From Chitinophagaceae bacterium (GTDB lineage: Bacteria > Bacteroidota > Bacteroidia > Chitinophagales > Chitinophagaceae), in assembly GCA_947458275.1 (NCBI GenBank), contig CANGYR010000016.1:1-55355 (forward strand): a stretch of DNA of 55,355 bases. The letters run 5' to 3'. The notes under the pieces were generated by a model. It ran no database searches. It was given only the letters and a program-made list of their open reading frames with translations, and was not told where the DNA came from. Below are positions 10,045 through 17,889 of this stretch, piece after piece (the first letter of the stretch is position 1; each line of letters starts with the position of its first letter). Made by a program: the position numbers and the translations under genes.

Positions 10045-10740
10045 CTACATCCTAACTGCCGACATTCCACCATCTACATGCAGAATCTGGCCGGTCATCC
10101 AGGTGGATTCGTTGCCTAGCAGAAAACAGGCCATAGATGCAATGTCGTCGGGGGTGCCGATTTTTTTGAGGGGATGCCTTTGGGCGTTGCCGTCTTTTTT
10201 CTCGGGAGTATTGAGCAGACCAGCGGCGAGAGGGGTATCGGTAATGGAGGGAGCGATGGCATTTATACGGATGGTAGGAGACAATTCGGCGGCTAGCGAA
10301 CGGGTCAGTCCCTCAATGGCGCCTTTGGAAGAAGATACTATGCTGTGAAAGTTAAATCCGGTTTGAACCGCTACCGTAGAAAACAGTACAATCGAGGCAT
10401 TGCCCGATTTTTTCAAATTGGGCAGCACCTGCTGTATGACCCTTATAGCTCCCAGCACCTGCAATTGATAATCTTTCAGAAAATCATCGGGGTTGATGCG
10501 GGCAAAAGGCTTCAAATTGATTGCACCGGGGCAATAGACTATTCCATCCAGCGACTCAGGCAAAAAAGAAAAATCATAGTTATCTGCAGTTACATCCAAA
10601 TGATGGTAGCGAACATTCCCAATGGATTCAGGTATGTTTTTGTTATAGGTTGCCAATACCTGATGAGATGCCTCACTCAACTGACGAACAATGGCAGCGC
10701 CAATTCCGGTTGAACCGCCGATGACAAGAAAATGCTTCAT
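10045..10740 (-). CDS. Short-chain dehydrogenase/reductase family protein with altered active site
   Basis: A 231-residue Rossmann-fold SDR. The N-terminal nucleotide-binding motif GGSTGIG (residues 8-14), the YCPGA segment in place of NNAG, the catalytic-region serine (FSTVAV) and the C-terminal HVDGGMSAVRM are all clear. At the catalytic YxxxK position the sequence reads VSSSK, so the tyrosine is replaced by valine while the lysine is kept. The frame around it is intact (the valine codon is GTA). SDR subgroups without the tyrosine are known, so this may be a divergent or non-canonical reductase rather than a damaged gene. It stands alone on the minus strand with no obvious operon partner, and the substrate cannot be predicted. 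Confidence 0.85.
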   Translation of the reverse strand: MKHFLVIGGSTGIGAAIVRQLSEASHQVLATYNKNIPESIGNVRYHHLDVTADNYDFSFLPESLDGIVYCPGAINLKPFARINPDDFLKDYQLQVLGAIRVIQQVLPNLKKSGNASIVLFSTVAVQTGFNFHSIVSSSKGAIEGLTRSLAAELSPTIRINAIAPSITDTPLAAGLLNTPEKKDGNAQRHPLKKIGTPDDIASMACFLLGNESTWMTGQILHVDGGMSAVRM

Positions 10741-10804
10741 TTGTATCTATTTATAATCACTAACAAATTAAAGGCGAATTGGTTGACGATGTGGAGATGT
10801 GGAA

Positions 10805-10996
10805 ATTTGGAAATGTGAAGATGTGGAAATTTGGAAATTTGGAGATTTCGAAAGTTGGGATAATACTTCTTTACGACGGAGAAAAAGGTTTAATAGTATA
10901 AGAGTTAAATGGTTTGATCACTGTTGGTGATAACGCCAACAAGGGGAGGAAAACACAAAGGAGCCACGAAAATGTCACATCTTCACATTTCCAAAT
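10805..10996. repeat. Intergenic inverted repeat built from GGAAATTTGG/GATGTGGA units
   Basis: The left arm at 10805-10825 contains GGAAATGTGAAGATGTG, and its exact reverse complement lies in the right arm at 10976-10996. Between them are short degenerate direct repeats of the type GGAAATTTGG and one copy of the dispersed palindrome family. The whole gap between the SDR gene and the 154-aa gene is made of this material; a short open frame through it is low-complexity and not credible as a gene. Confidence 0.7.
10922..10941. repeat. Dispersed palindrome family, copy 1
   Basis: Reads TGTTGGTGATAACGCCAACA, an 8-bp stem with an ATAA loop, followed by AGGGG. It is one of ten related intergenic copies in this window. 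Confidence 0.8.
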
Positions 10997-11018
10997 CTTC
11001 AAATTTTCAAATTGACAA

Positions 11019-11483
11019 TTAAGGATGCCCTTTAAAGTCCTGTCCCGTATAAAATTTCCAGACTTCAATTCCAAAAAACCAGGCGGATACCATTGTGCCT
11101 AAGGCGAGGATGGCGGTGAAAATCATTAATCCGAAGGAATATTTTTTTAAATCTGATTCAATTGTCTTTAATCGGAGATGCTCCAATTGCTGAGCAACTG
11201 AATTTTTAGTGTAACCTCCTTTACTTCTGAATACAAGCCCTTCCAGAGAAATATGTAATGGCTCTATGCTGATGATGAATTTATCAATCAGTAAATGATG
11301 AAGTAAAATGTTGATCTCCCATTCTTTGAGTTGAAACTTTTTAGTCACTAGTTCTACCACTTCTTCTTTGATAGATTTTGGGGCCTCCCCTTCAAAAAAT
11401 CCAACATTCTGATAATGGAGTTCATACTGTCGTATCAATTCTTCAAGAATAAAATCAAGTTCCTGATTGTAATCTTTTTCCAT
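11019..11483 (-). CDS. Hypothetical membrane-anchored protein downstream of kaiC-like gene (154 aa)
   Basis: I do not recognise this protein. Residues 1-110 look soluble and helical, with charged segments (such as KEEVVELVTKKF) and a pattern that could be a small winged-helix-like fold. One hydrophobic segment near residues 117-135 (FGLMIFTAILALGTMVSAWFF) is probably a single transmembrane helix, leaving about 17 residues after it. It begins 41 bases after the stop of the KaiC-like gene on the same strand, so the two are likely one transcript. A membrane adaptor or partner for the ATPase is a reasonable inference, not a demonstrated function. Confidence 0.7.
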   Translation of the reverse strand: MEKDYNQELDFILEELIRQYELHYQNVGFFEGEAPKSIKEEVVELVTKKFQLKEWEINILLHHLLIDKFIISIEPLHISLEGLVFRSKGGYTKNSVAQQLEHLRLKTIESDLKKYSFGLMIFTAILALGTMVSAWFFGIEVWKFYTGQDFKGHP

Positions 11484-11524
11484 TTTATTTTCTTAATAAT
11501 ATAAATGTCATCTATTCGTTGGCG

Positions 11525-13045
11525 TTACATGGCAAATTCATCTTTATATTTTGCAGGTACTCTTTTAGAACCTACCAACAATTCTTTGCCGGATATTTTT
11601 ACAGGTAATAAAGAGTAGCCCTTTTCTGAAATCAACATCTCTCTTATGTTTTTTGAATGTGACATGCCTCTTGACTTCATGACGTATAATGTTTTAGCCC
11701 TTTCTCCGTCCGACTCAATGTCATCCAGCATAATCCATGTATCCACCATGGAGGAAATTCCTTCGTCGCTGGGATTTCGCTGTATGGTGCCAATAGTGAT
11801 GGCAGCCGTAAACATCACCGTCAACTGTTTTGTTTTTAAATAATCCACAAACCGGGTAAGCATGCTCCTAATATCACTATTCGGACCCTCCGTCATCAAA
11901 TTGGTAATTGGATCGAGAATGATTGCATAGGGTTTGATTTTTTCAATCATTTCCTTGATAGCCATGAAATGCAGTTCAAGATTTTGCAGTGTGGGGCGAG
12001 CAAAATAAAAATGAAGTAAGTTTGAATGATAGTGTGCGGATAAATCAAGGCCAATTGATTTCATGTTTCGAATCAGCTGACTCGGCGATTCTTCAAAAGC
12101 ACAATAGAGGCATCTGTTTTTTGATGAACATATCTCATTCGCAAAGGTTGATGTAATGCTCGTCTTCCCCGTACCTGCCGTACCCGAAACTAGGATGCTG
12201 CTTCCTAAAAAAAATCCTTTATTACCAAGCAATTCATCTAATTGCTTGTTGCCGCTGGAGATTCTTTTTTCGCTTGATATCGGATCAATACCCTGACTGA
12301 TAATCGGATAAACAGTCATGCCCTTATCATCTATAATAAAAGGATACTCATTGGAAGCATGCGGAGATCCGCGATATTTGATTATCCTCAATCTCCTGAT
12401 AGCAATCTGGTTCACCACCCTGTTGTTGAGTTCAATGACACAATCTGCCACCAACTCTTCCAGCCCCAAACGCGTGAGAAAAGGATCGCCCGATTCAGCA
12501 GTAACAATTGCAGTAACATTCTTTTCTTTCAGCCAGTTAAATAGCCGCTTGAATTCAGTGCGCAGGATTTGTTTGTCAATATTGGCAAACAATGTATCCA
12601 AAGAATCCAACACTACTCTTTTTGCATTGACATGATTGATTGCCTGTTCTAAATGAACAAAAAGTCCCTCTATTTTATAGCTTCCGGCAGACTTGATAAT
12701 GTTATGTGCAATCTCCAGATGCTCGAGATAGATTTTTTTTTCATCAATCAGTTTATGCAAATCATATCCCAGATTGGAAACATTGGCAACCAACTCGTCT
12801 GACTTTTCTTCAAACGTCATGAATACACCCGGCTCATTGTATAATTTGACTCCATTTACAATGTACTCCATGGCCATGAAGGTTTTGCCGCAACCGATAC
12901 CTCCTGCAAGCAAAGTGGGACGATTCAGCGGCAATCCGCCGAATGTGATATCATCAAATCCCAATATTCCCGTGGAGGATTTGGGTAAATGATTTTTTTC
13001 TAAAGAATTCGGCTTGGGAATGTTTTGTGTCTGCTCATTTATCAT
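11525..13045 (-). CDS. KaiC-like double RecA-domain ATPase (506 aa)
   Basis: Two KaiC domains in tandem, the usual length for the family. Domain 1 has Walker A GGIGCGKT (residues 48-55), a catalytic Glu pair at 79-80 (MTFEE) and Walker B RVVLDS (143-148). Domain 2 has SGTAGTGKT (287-295), a Glu pair at 318-319 and Walker B AIILDP (374-379). Near the C-terminus, NPSDEGISSMVD places serines at positions 431 and 432, aligned with the Ser431/Thr432 autophosphorylation pair of cyanobacterial KaiC. Residue 426 is also a serine. No kaiA or kaiB lies in the window. Outside cyanobacteria such proteins are ATPases or kinases in signalling or stress responses; the specific role here is unknown. It heads a likely two-gene operon. 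Confidence 0.9.
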   Translation of the reverse strand: MINEQTQNIPKPNSLEKNHLPKSSTGILGFDDITFGGLPLNRPTLLAGGIGCGKTFMAMEYIVNGVKLYNEPGVFMTFEEKSDELVANVSNLGYDLHKLIDEKKIYLEHLEIAHNIIKSAGSYKIEGLFVHLEQAINHVNAKRVVLDSLDTLFANIDKQILRTEFKRLFNWLKEKNVTAIVTAESGDPFLTRLGLEELVADCVIELNNRVVNQIAIRRLRIIKYRGSPHASNEYPFIIDDKGMTVYPIISQGIDPISSEKRISSGNKQLDELLGNKGFFLGSSILVSGTAGTGKTSITSTFANEICSSKNRCLYCAFEESPSQLIRNMKSIGLDLSAHYHSNLLHFYFARPTLQNLELHFMAIKEMIEKIKPYAIILDPITNLMTEGPNSDIRSMLTRFVDYLKTKQLTVMFTAAITIGTIQRNPSDEGISSMVDTWIMLDDIESDGERAKTLYVMKSRGMSHSKNIREMLISEKGYSLLPVKISGKELLVGSKRVPAKYKDEFAM

Positions 13046-13085
13046 AATCAGTGCACATACAACTAAAAGAATTGCATGTTACATA

Positions 13086-13093
13086 CAAAACTA
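13086..13093 (-). promoter_or_regulatory. Candidate -7 element for the kaiC-like operon
   Basis: The minus strand reads TAGTTTTG, matching TAnnTTTG, 40 bases before the ATG at 13045. No convincing -33 element is seen. Confidence 0.35.
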
Positions 13094-13153
13094 CAAGTAC
13101 AGGAATACGAAAAAATGATAAAATACAATGATGGGATGGGGAGGGATCATTTG

Positions 13154-13226
13154 ATGATGTGGAGATGTGCTGATGTGCTGATGTGGAGATGTGGAGATGT
13201 GGAGATGAGGAGATGAGGAGATGTGA
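13154..13226. repeat. Low-complexity tandem GATGTGGA/GATGAGGA repeat
   Basis: A run of degenerate 6-9-base units (GATGTGGA, GATGTGCT, GATGAGGA) fills this stretch. Related short units recur near 13373-13400 and at 10793-10860. It is not coding: the frame through it gives a His/Ser/Pro low-complexity peptide. Confidence 0.7.
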
Positions 13227-13239
13227 AAATTATAGACTT

Positions 13240-13269
13240 CGCCGCGGCCTTGTGTTTTCATAAGCGGCG
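13240..13269. repeat. GCCGC/TGAAAACACAAG repeat family, copy A
   Basis: CGCCGC at 13240-13245 and GCGGCG at 13264-13269 form an inverted repeat around TTGTGTTTTCAT. The same core occurs near 14726 and 40483. Confidence 0.6.
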
Positions 13270-13341
13270 TTTTTAAATAAGAAATATAAAACAATAAATA
13301 AGGAATAAGGAAGGGACGCTAATATAGAGATCCTCTACCGC

Positions 13342-13361
13342 TGTTGGCGTTATCACCAACA
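13342..13361. repeat. Dispersed palindrome family, copy 2
   Basis: TGTTGGCGTTATCACCAACA followed by AGGGAGGG. On the minus strand it is identical in core to copy 1. It lies between the KaiC-like gene and the lipoprotein gene. Confidence 0.8.
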
Positions 13362-13408
13362 AGGGAGGGATTGCTGATGTGCCAATATGGAGATTGGAGA
13401 TGAATGAA

Positions 13409-13759
13409 CTATTTGAATGACTTGATCTTAATCCAGCCTTCATTTTCATGATACATGGCGCATACAATCATATCATTGAAAGCGGGATTGTCGCAGTCGT
13501 CTGATTGATAAAATTCAGCAGTTATTTTTTTATCGGTTTCAATATCTTCAATCAATTCAAAATTGCAAACCTGATAATCTTTTTCCTGATACCTGATATA
13601 TGTACCGGTACAATCTCTTATCACTTTAACTTCCGAGGTGATCAGTGTTTTGTCGTTAGTGGAATTAGTATCCTGATTGGGAGGCGCAATCGGTGGAATA
13701 GTTTTGATGCAAGAAGCAAAAAACATACTCAGGAAAAGAAATAAAAATATACTTCTCAT
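13409..13759 (-). CDS. Small lipoprotein of unknown function (116 aa)
   Basis: The N-terminus MRSIFLFLFLSMFFASC is a lipoprotein signal peptide with the lipobox Cys at residue 17. The mature part has a short Pro/Asn-rich linker and then a compact Cys-containing domain (Cys near residues 50, 65, 89 and 100) that could form disulfides. I do not recognise the domain. It stands alone, with repeat-rich gaps on both sides. An envelope-located protein is likely; nothing more can be said. Confidence 0.7.
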   Translation of the reverse strand: MRSIFLFLFLSMFFASCIKTIPPIAPPNQDTNSTNDKTLITSEVKVIRDCTGTYIRYQEKDYQVCNFELIEDIETDKKITAEFYQSDDCDNPAFNDMIVCAMYHENEGWIKIKSFK

Positions 13760-13807
13760 AGCAGGGGATTTTATATAAAGATAGAAAAAAATTCAGACGA
13801 TGAAATT

Positions 13808-13829
13808 TTGTTGGTGATAACACCAACAA
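13808..13829. repeat. Dispersed palindrome family, copy 3
   Basis: TGTTGGTGATAACACCAACA with one matching T/A pair outside on each side: a perfect stem around an ATAA loop, followed by AGGG. Confidence 0.85.
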
Positions 13830-13856
13830 AGGGTAAAACAGGTATTCTCCAATGCT

Positions 13857-13876
13857 TGTTGGTGATAAAACCAACA
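13857..13876. repeat. Dispersed palindrome family, copy 4
   Basis: TGTTGGTGATAAAACCAACA preceded by CCAATGCT, the same flank as copy 6. The unit is therefore longer than the palindrome itself. Confidence 0.8.
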
Positions 13877-13890
13877 TGGGGGGAAATAGA

Positions 13891-14226
13891 TTACAAATCT
13901 AAAACGATGCGGATATTTGATTTTAATTTTTGAATTTGATCCTTGTGTAACGTCCCCAGTTTTTTGATTAACCTGAGATTATCGATAGCCCTTATCTGAT
14001 CAACCAGAATATCGCTTGGTTTGTCAAGTTGATTCTTTTTTAAATGCACTCTCAATAAATCAATATTTAATTGAACACTTGAGGTTATCGGACAAACAAG
14101 TGTTGACGGATGAAAATCATTCAACAGATCTGTCTGCACCACCACCACAGGTCTTGTCTTACCGGGTTCTGTACCGCGGCCCGGGTTGAGGTTTGCCAAC
14201 CAGATATCGTATTGCTTAATCTTCAT
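13891..14226 (-). CDS. MazF/PemK-type mRNA interferase toxin
   Basis: A 111-residue toxin starting at MKIKQYDIWLANLNP; the frame is open ten codons further upstream, but this ATG fits the family. The motifs KPGKTRPVV-like (PGKTRPVVVVQ) and PITSS are typical of the MazF/PemK beta-barrel endoribonuclease, and ILVDQIRAI matches the conserved VDQ segment. The toxin start overlaps the end of the antitoxin gene by 11 bases, the usual toxin-antitoxin arrangement with translational coupling. MazF family members cleave mRNA at short motifs; the specificity here cannot be told. Confidence 0.88.
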   Translation of the reverse strand: MKIKQYDIWLANLNPGRGTEPGKTRPVVVVQTDLLNDFHPSTLVCPITSSVQLNIDLLRVHLKKNQLDKPSDILVDQIRAIDNLRLIKKLGTLHKDQIQKLKSNIRIVLDL

Positions 14227-14446
14227 CAATGATTCTTTCAAATTCTCGCAAAACATCCATTGAATCTTTTGCAGTAAGTCCGGATTCTTTTTTCAATTGA
14301 CTTTTTAAGAGTCTTCTTTTATTGAATTGATTATATATGTTCACGGCCTCATTTATGTACCTGTTTCTGGCTAGTTTCAATTTAGCAGTTATTTCTTCTG
14401 CGTCATTGAATATTTCGTCGTCCAGTTTTAATGATAAAATTTTCAT
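14216..14446 (-). CDS. Ribbon-helix-helix antitoxin of the MazEF-like pair
   Basis: A 76-residue protein from ATG at 14446 (a GTG nine codons upstream is also in frame but less likely). The N-terminal MKILSLKLDDEIF followed by a helix pair (AEEITAKLKLARNRYINEAV) fits a ribbon-helix-helix DNA-binding fold. The acidic C-terminus (EFERIIDED) suits toxin binding. It precedes and overlaps the toxin gene. Autoregulation of the pair is expected from the family, but no operator was identified in the sequence upstream. Confidence 0.75.
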   Translation of the reverse strand: MKILSLKLDDEIFNDAEEITAKLKLARNRYINEAVNIYNQFNKRRLLKSQLKKESGLTAKDSMDVLREFERIIDED

Positions 14447-14694
14447 GTGTTTATTTTTATTGTTTTTAGCCACATGTTATGCCCTAAATAATCATCCCCG
14501 GTTGGTAAGAGGCTGACCCTTATTGGCATTTCATCGACATTATTTTTTACAAAAGTATATATTAAAAGTATATACTCAAAATAAATGCCGGGTTTTGACA
14601 ATAAACATGCCCAAACATAAATACAAGTGGGTAGATAGAGAAAAAGTGGCGGTAAATTTTATTTACAGATTGGCTTAATAAAATTTCCCATCGA

Positions 14695-14714
14695 TGTTGG
14701 TGATAACACCAACA
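14695..14714. repeat. Dispersed palindrome family, copy 5
   Basis: TGTTGGTGATAACACCAACA, a perfect stem, followed by AGGGTG. Confidence 0.85.
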
Positions 14715-14725
14715 AGGGTGAAGAT

Positions 14726-14750
14726 GCCGCTCGTGAAAACACGAGGCGGC
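14726..14750. repeat. GCCGC/TGAAAACACAAG repeat family, copy B
   Basis: GCCGCTCGTG-AAAA-CACGAGGCGGC: a stem of about 10 bp with one bulge and a four-A loop. Confidence 0.65.
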
Positions 14751-14776
14751 GGCGAGGGCATGTATTTCCCAATGCT

Positions 14777-14796
14777 TGATGGTGATAACGCCAACA
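14777..14796. repeat. Dispersed palindrome family, copy 6
   Basis: TGATGGTGATAACGCCAACA, one mismatch from the perfect stem, preceded by CCAATGCT as in copy 4 and followed by AGGGG. Confidence 0.8.
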
Positions 14797-14866
14797 AGGG
14801 GAATATAAACCCCAAACTCCGAACGGCGCTTTGCGCCAACCAAACCCCAAACCGCACGAAGTGCGT

Positions 14867-15598
14867 CTAGATCCTCTTCTTCAAACCTTCTTCAATATGC
14901 GGAATAGAGGTATATAATTGTTCGAAAGAATCAATCACAAAATATCTGTCTTGCAAAACATCTTTTCGATAGGGCGTATCCAGAATGGCATCCACATCAA
15001 AATCGAGCTTCAGGGAATGATTGGCGATGGCATGCTTGGTCTCTCCAAAAGAAGACATGATTCCGGCGCCGTAGATTTTCAATTCGCCGTTTTCTCTGAT
15101 CAAACCAAACTCAATGGTAAACCAGTAAACACGACTCAGCAATTCAATGGCATAAGCATTGTCGATATAATTCAGTGCGAGTTTTCCAAATGCGGTAAAG
15201 AAATTGGAGTAATCTGAATTGGTGAGTAATGGCATGTGTCCGAATACATCATGAAACATATCCGGCTCTTCAAGATAATCCAACTGCGCCATTGTTCTGA
15301 GCCAGCAAGTGGAAGTGAAAATTTTATTGGCAGCACAGCTGAAAAATTTATCATCCGGACAAATATTGGGAATGACTTCAATGGTCCAATGCGTATTTTT
15401 TTTAAATACCTCGTTTACCTCATTGAAATCGGGAATTTTGTTTTGATTAAATCCAATCACATCAATGGCTTCCAAATATTTTGAAGAAGCGGCATCTTTC
15501 AATAAATTCATCTGACGGTTGAAAAGGGTTTTCCATACCTCAAAATCTTCCGGGGTGTAGTTGGAGTAAATCTGTTCAGTAGGTCTGTTCATGTTCAA
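14867..15598 (-). CDS. phhA: Phenylalanine 4-monooxygenase
   Basis: A 243-residue monomeric-type aromatic amino acid hydroxylase that converts phenylalanine to tyrosine using Fe(II), a pterin and O2. The iron ligands are visible as His116 and His121 in EPDMFHDVFGHMPLL and Glu163 in YWFTIEFGLI. Length matches bacterial PhhA. It lies downstream of trpA on the same strand, but about 250 bases and a large inverted repeat separate them, so it probably has its own promoter. No pterin carbinolamine dehydratase gene is nearby. Confidence 0.95.
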   Translation of the reverse strand: MNMNRPTEQIYSNYTPEDFEVWKTLFNRQMNLLKDAASSKYLEAIDVIGFNQNKIPDFNEVNEVFKKNTHWTIEVIPNICPDDKFFSCAANKIFTSTCWLRTMAQLDYLEEPDMFHDVFGHMPLLTNSDYSNFFTAFGKLALNYIDNAYAIELLSRVYWFTIEFGLIRENGELKIYGAGIMSSFGETKHAIANHSLKLDFDVDAILDTPYRKDVLQDRYFVIDSFEQLYTSIPHIEEGLKKRI

Positions 15599-15740
15599 TT
15601 AATCAATTTTAATGTTATTAATCTAATTTAAATAGCATCAAGCAGCCCGCTGAGAATTACTAATTTATGAAAAAATAATGAATACCTATGATGAATTCTA
15701 AAGTTTAACTGTTTAGGATGTTTAGATAAAATTTTTTAAT

Positions 15741-15826
15741 TTTTACCGCGGAGAAGCGGAGAAAAAGGAGGTAACGCAGAGAAAAACGCTGCGATTACTC
15801 TGCGCTCTTCTTTCTCTGCGGTAAAA
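15741..15826. repeat. Nested inverted repeat between trpA and phhA
   Basis: Outer arms TTTTACCGCGGAGAA (15741-15755) and TTCTCTGCGGTAAAA (15812-15826) pair with one mismatch. Inner arms CGCAGAG (15775-15781) and CTCTGCG (15798-15804) pair perfectly. The structure lies just after the trpA stop on the minus strand and could act as an operon-end hairpin or be a mobile palindromic element. Confidence 0.7.
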
Positions 15827-15846
15827 TTAATAACGACATTCAATTC

Positions 15847-16623
15847 TTATTTATCGTTTAAAATTCCATTTAAAAATTCTTTTGTTGTTGTAGAGATATC
15901 CGTCGCATTTTTCAAAGCTTTTATATATGCCGAGCCAATTATCCCTCCGTCGGCGTGCGCACATACTGAATCAAAAGATTGTTTATCCTTAATGCCGAAT
16001 CCCACCAACACCGGATTGTTCAGTCCGTAACTTTTTAAGCGTTGCAGATATTTTGCTACAGCATCAAAATCAGTATCGCCGCCGGTTGTAGAAGATGAGC
16101 TGACCGCATACAAAAATCCGCTGCTGAGACTATCCAGCTCTTTGACGCGCTCTTCGGAAGTTTCAGGTGTGACTAGGAAAATAAAATCCATTCCGTATTT
16201 TTTCATGATACTGCCATAGATCTCTCTGAATTCATATGGTGGCAGATCCGGCAAAATCAATCCGTCCACTCCCACGCTTGCGGCATCGGCGCAAAATTTT
16301 TCAAAACCATATTGCAATACAGGATTCATGTAGCCCATTAAAATGATTGGCAGATGAAAAAATTCTCTGCATTCTTTCAACTGATCAAATAATTTTTTAA
16401 TCGTCATGCCATTGGATAAAGCCACTGCACCGCTTTGCTGTATGGTCTCTCCGTCGGCCAGCGGATCGCTGTATGGCATGCCAATTTCTATCAGGTCAGC
16501 CCCATTTTCCTGCAAGGACCGCATGATCTCTGTAGTGCTCTCCAACTGAGGATAGCCCGCAGTGAAATACACATTCAATACCCTGCTCTTCTTTTTTTCG
16601 AATAATTTTTTAATTGCTGACAT
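15847..16623 (-). CDS. trpA: Tryptophan synthase alpha subunit
   Basis: A 258-residue TIM-barrel enzyme that cleaves indole-3-glycerol phosphate to indole and glyceraldehyde 3-phosphate and passes indole to TrpB. The catalytic Glu46 and Asp57 sit in LIEIGMPYSDPLADG, and the phosphate-binding end is GFGIKDKQS. It is the last gene of the trp operon, 31 bases after trpB. Confidence 0.97.
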   Translation of the reverse strand: MSAIKKLFEKKKSRVLNVYFTAGYPQLESTTEIMRSLQENGADLIEIGMPYSDPLADGETIQQSGAVALSNGMTIKKLFDQLKECREFFHLPIILMGYMNPVLQYGFEKFCADAASVGVDGLILPDLPPYEFREIYGSIMKKYGMDFIFLVTPETSEERVKELDSLSSGFLYAVSSSSTTGGDTDFDAVAKYLQRLKSYGLNNPVLVGFGIKDKQSFDSVCAHADGGIIGSAYIKALKNATDISTTTKEFLNGILNDK

Positions 16624-16654
16624 AAAGTTTTATGAATTATGCTGAAGTCATCAA

Positions 16655-17845
16655 CTACATCTGTGTCATGTAAGTCGACAAATCTTTATCTCCTCTCCCA
16701 CTCAGACAAACCACCACTACATCATCCGGTTTAAATTTCATTTGCTTCAATGCCGAAAATGCATGTGCTGTTTCCAATGCAGGAATGATTCCTTCCAAAC
16801 GACTCAATTCAAATGCACTTGCCAGCGCATCTTCATCCGTTGCACTCAAAAAAACACCTCTGCCGGTTTTAAATAAATTGGCGTGCAAAGGTCCAATGCC
16901 GGGATAATCAAGTCCCGCTGAAATGCTGTGCGGTTCTACCACCTGCCCGTCTTCTGTCTGCATCAACAAACTCTTACTTCCATGTAAAATACCCATGGTG
17001 CCGAGTTGAGTCGTAGCAGCACTGTATCCACTGTTCACACCTTTTCCCGCGGCTTCCACCGCAACAAGTTGTACATTCATTTCATCCAGAAAATGATAGA
17101 ATGCACCGGCCGCATTGCTGCCACCACCCACACAGGCAACAACATGTGTTGGTAATTCATTGCCTGTTTTTTTCTGCAATTGCTTTTTTATTTCTTCACT
17201 GATGACACTTTGAAAACGTGCCACCATATCGGGATAAGGATGCGGACCTACCACACTGCCGATGATGTAATGCGTATTTTCCGGATGATTGATCCAGTCT
17301 CTAATGGCTTCATTGGTGGCATCTTTCAACGTCTTGCTGCCGCTCGTTGCCGGGAATACTTTCGCACCCAGCATTTTCATACGAGCTACATTGGGCGCTT
17401 GTCGTTCAATATCTTTTTCCCCCATGTACACAATACATTCCATTCCTTTCAATGCGCACACGGTAGCCGTAGCCACACCATGTTGTCCCGCTCCCGTCTC
17501 TGCAATGATTCTTGTCTTACCTAATTTTCTCGCAAGCAGAATTTGTCCGATGGTATTATTGATTTTGTGCGCCCCTGTATGACAAAGATCTTCGCGCTTC
17601 AGATAAATATTTGTGTTGTGTAACTCACTTAATCTTTCTGCATAAAACAAAGGCGTAGGTCGTCCCACATAGTCATGCAGCAACTGCCAAAACTCCTCCT
17701 GAAAAGCAGCGTCATCAATGATATCGAGATATTGTCTTCTTAGTTCTTCCACATTGCCATGTAACATCTCGGGTACATACGCCCCTCCGAAGGAACCATA
17801 ATATCCTTTGTTGTCGGGGTGCTGGTAAGAAATTGTAGTTGACAT
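16655..17845 (-). CDS. trpB: Tryptophan synthase beta subunit
   Basis: A 396-residue PLP enzyme that condenses indole with serine to give tryptophan. The PLP lysine is Lys94 in GAHKINN, the catalytic Glu116 is in AETGAGQHG, and the phosphate-binding loop is [10 protein letters not shown]. Length and motifs are those of standard TrpB1. It lies 44 bases after trpF and 31 before trpA, inside the operon. Confidence 0.98.
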   Translation of the reverse strand: MSTTISYQHPDNKGYYGSFGGAYVPEMLHGNVEELRRQYLDIIDDAAFQEEFWQLLHDYVGRPTPLFYAERLSELHNTNIYLKREDLCHTGAHKINNTIGQILLARKLGKTRIIAETGAGQHGVATATVCALKGMECIVYMGEKDIERQAPNVARMKMLGAKVFPATSGSKTLKDATNEAIRDWINHPENTHYIIGSVVGPHPYPDMVARFQSVISEEIKKQLQKKTGNELPTHVVACVGGGSNAAGAFYHFLDEMNVQLVAVEAAGKGVNSGYSAATTQLGTMGILHGSKSLLMQTEDGQVVEPHSISAGLDYPGIGPLHANLFKTGRGVFLSATDEDALASAFELSRLEGIIPALETAHAFSALKQMKFKPDDVVVVCLSGRGDKDLSTYMTQM

Positions 17846-17889
17846 AATGATTGATATTAGATAAACTTATTTCAATTTTTAGGTATCAA

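Larger units (their letters stand above)
14474..14866. other. Intergenic region carrying two palindrome copies and one GCCGC repeat
   Basis: This gap separates the antitoxin from phenylalanine hydroxylase. It holds no credible gene. From about 14690 it consists almost wholly of dispersed repeats. The part next to the antitoxin presumably contains its promoter, but I see no clear consensus. Confidence 0.6.

Noticed and set aside
10871..11074. Short minus-strand frame over the GGAAATTTGG repeat
   Set aside because: It is mostly translated repeat and overlaps the end of the 154-aa gene; no support as a gene.
13091..13294. Short minus-strand frame giving a His/Ser/Pro-rich peptide
   Set aside because: It is the translation of the GATGTGGA tandem repeat.
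14695..14796. Regularly spaced palindromes suggesting a CRISPR array
   Set aside because: Only two palindromes about 80 bases apart with a different repeat between; units vary and no cas genes are present.
14562..14857. Three overlapping minus-strand frames upstream of phhA
   Set aside because: They run through dispersed palindromes and repeat units in several frames at once; repeat content explains them.
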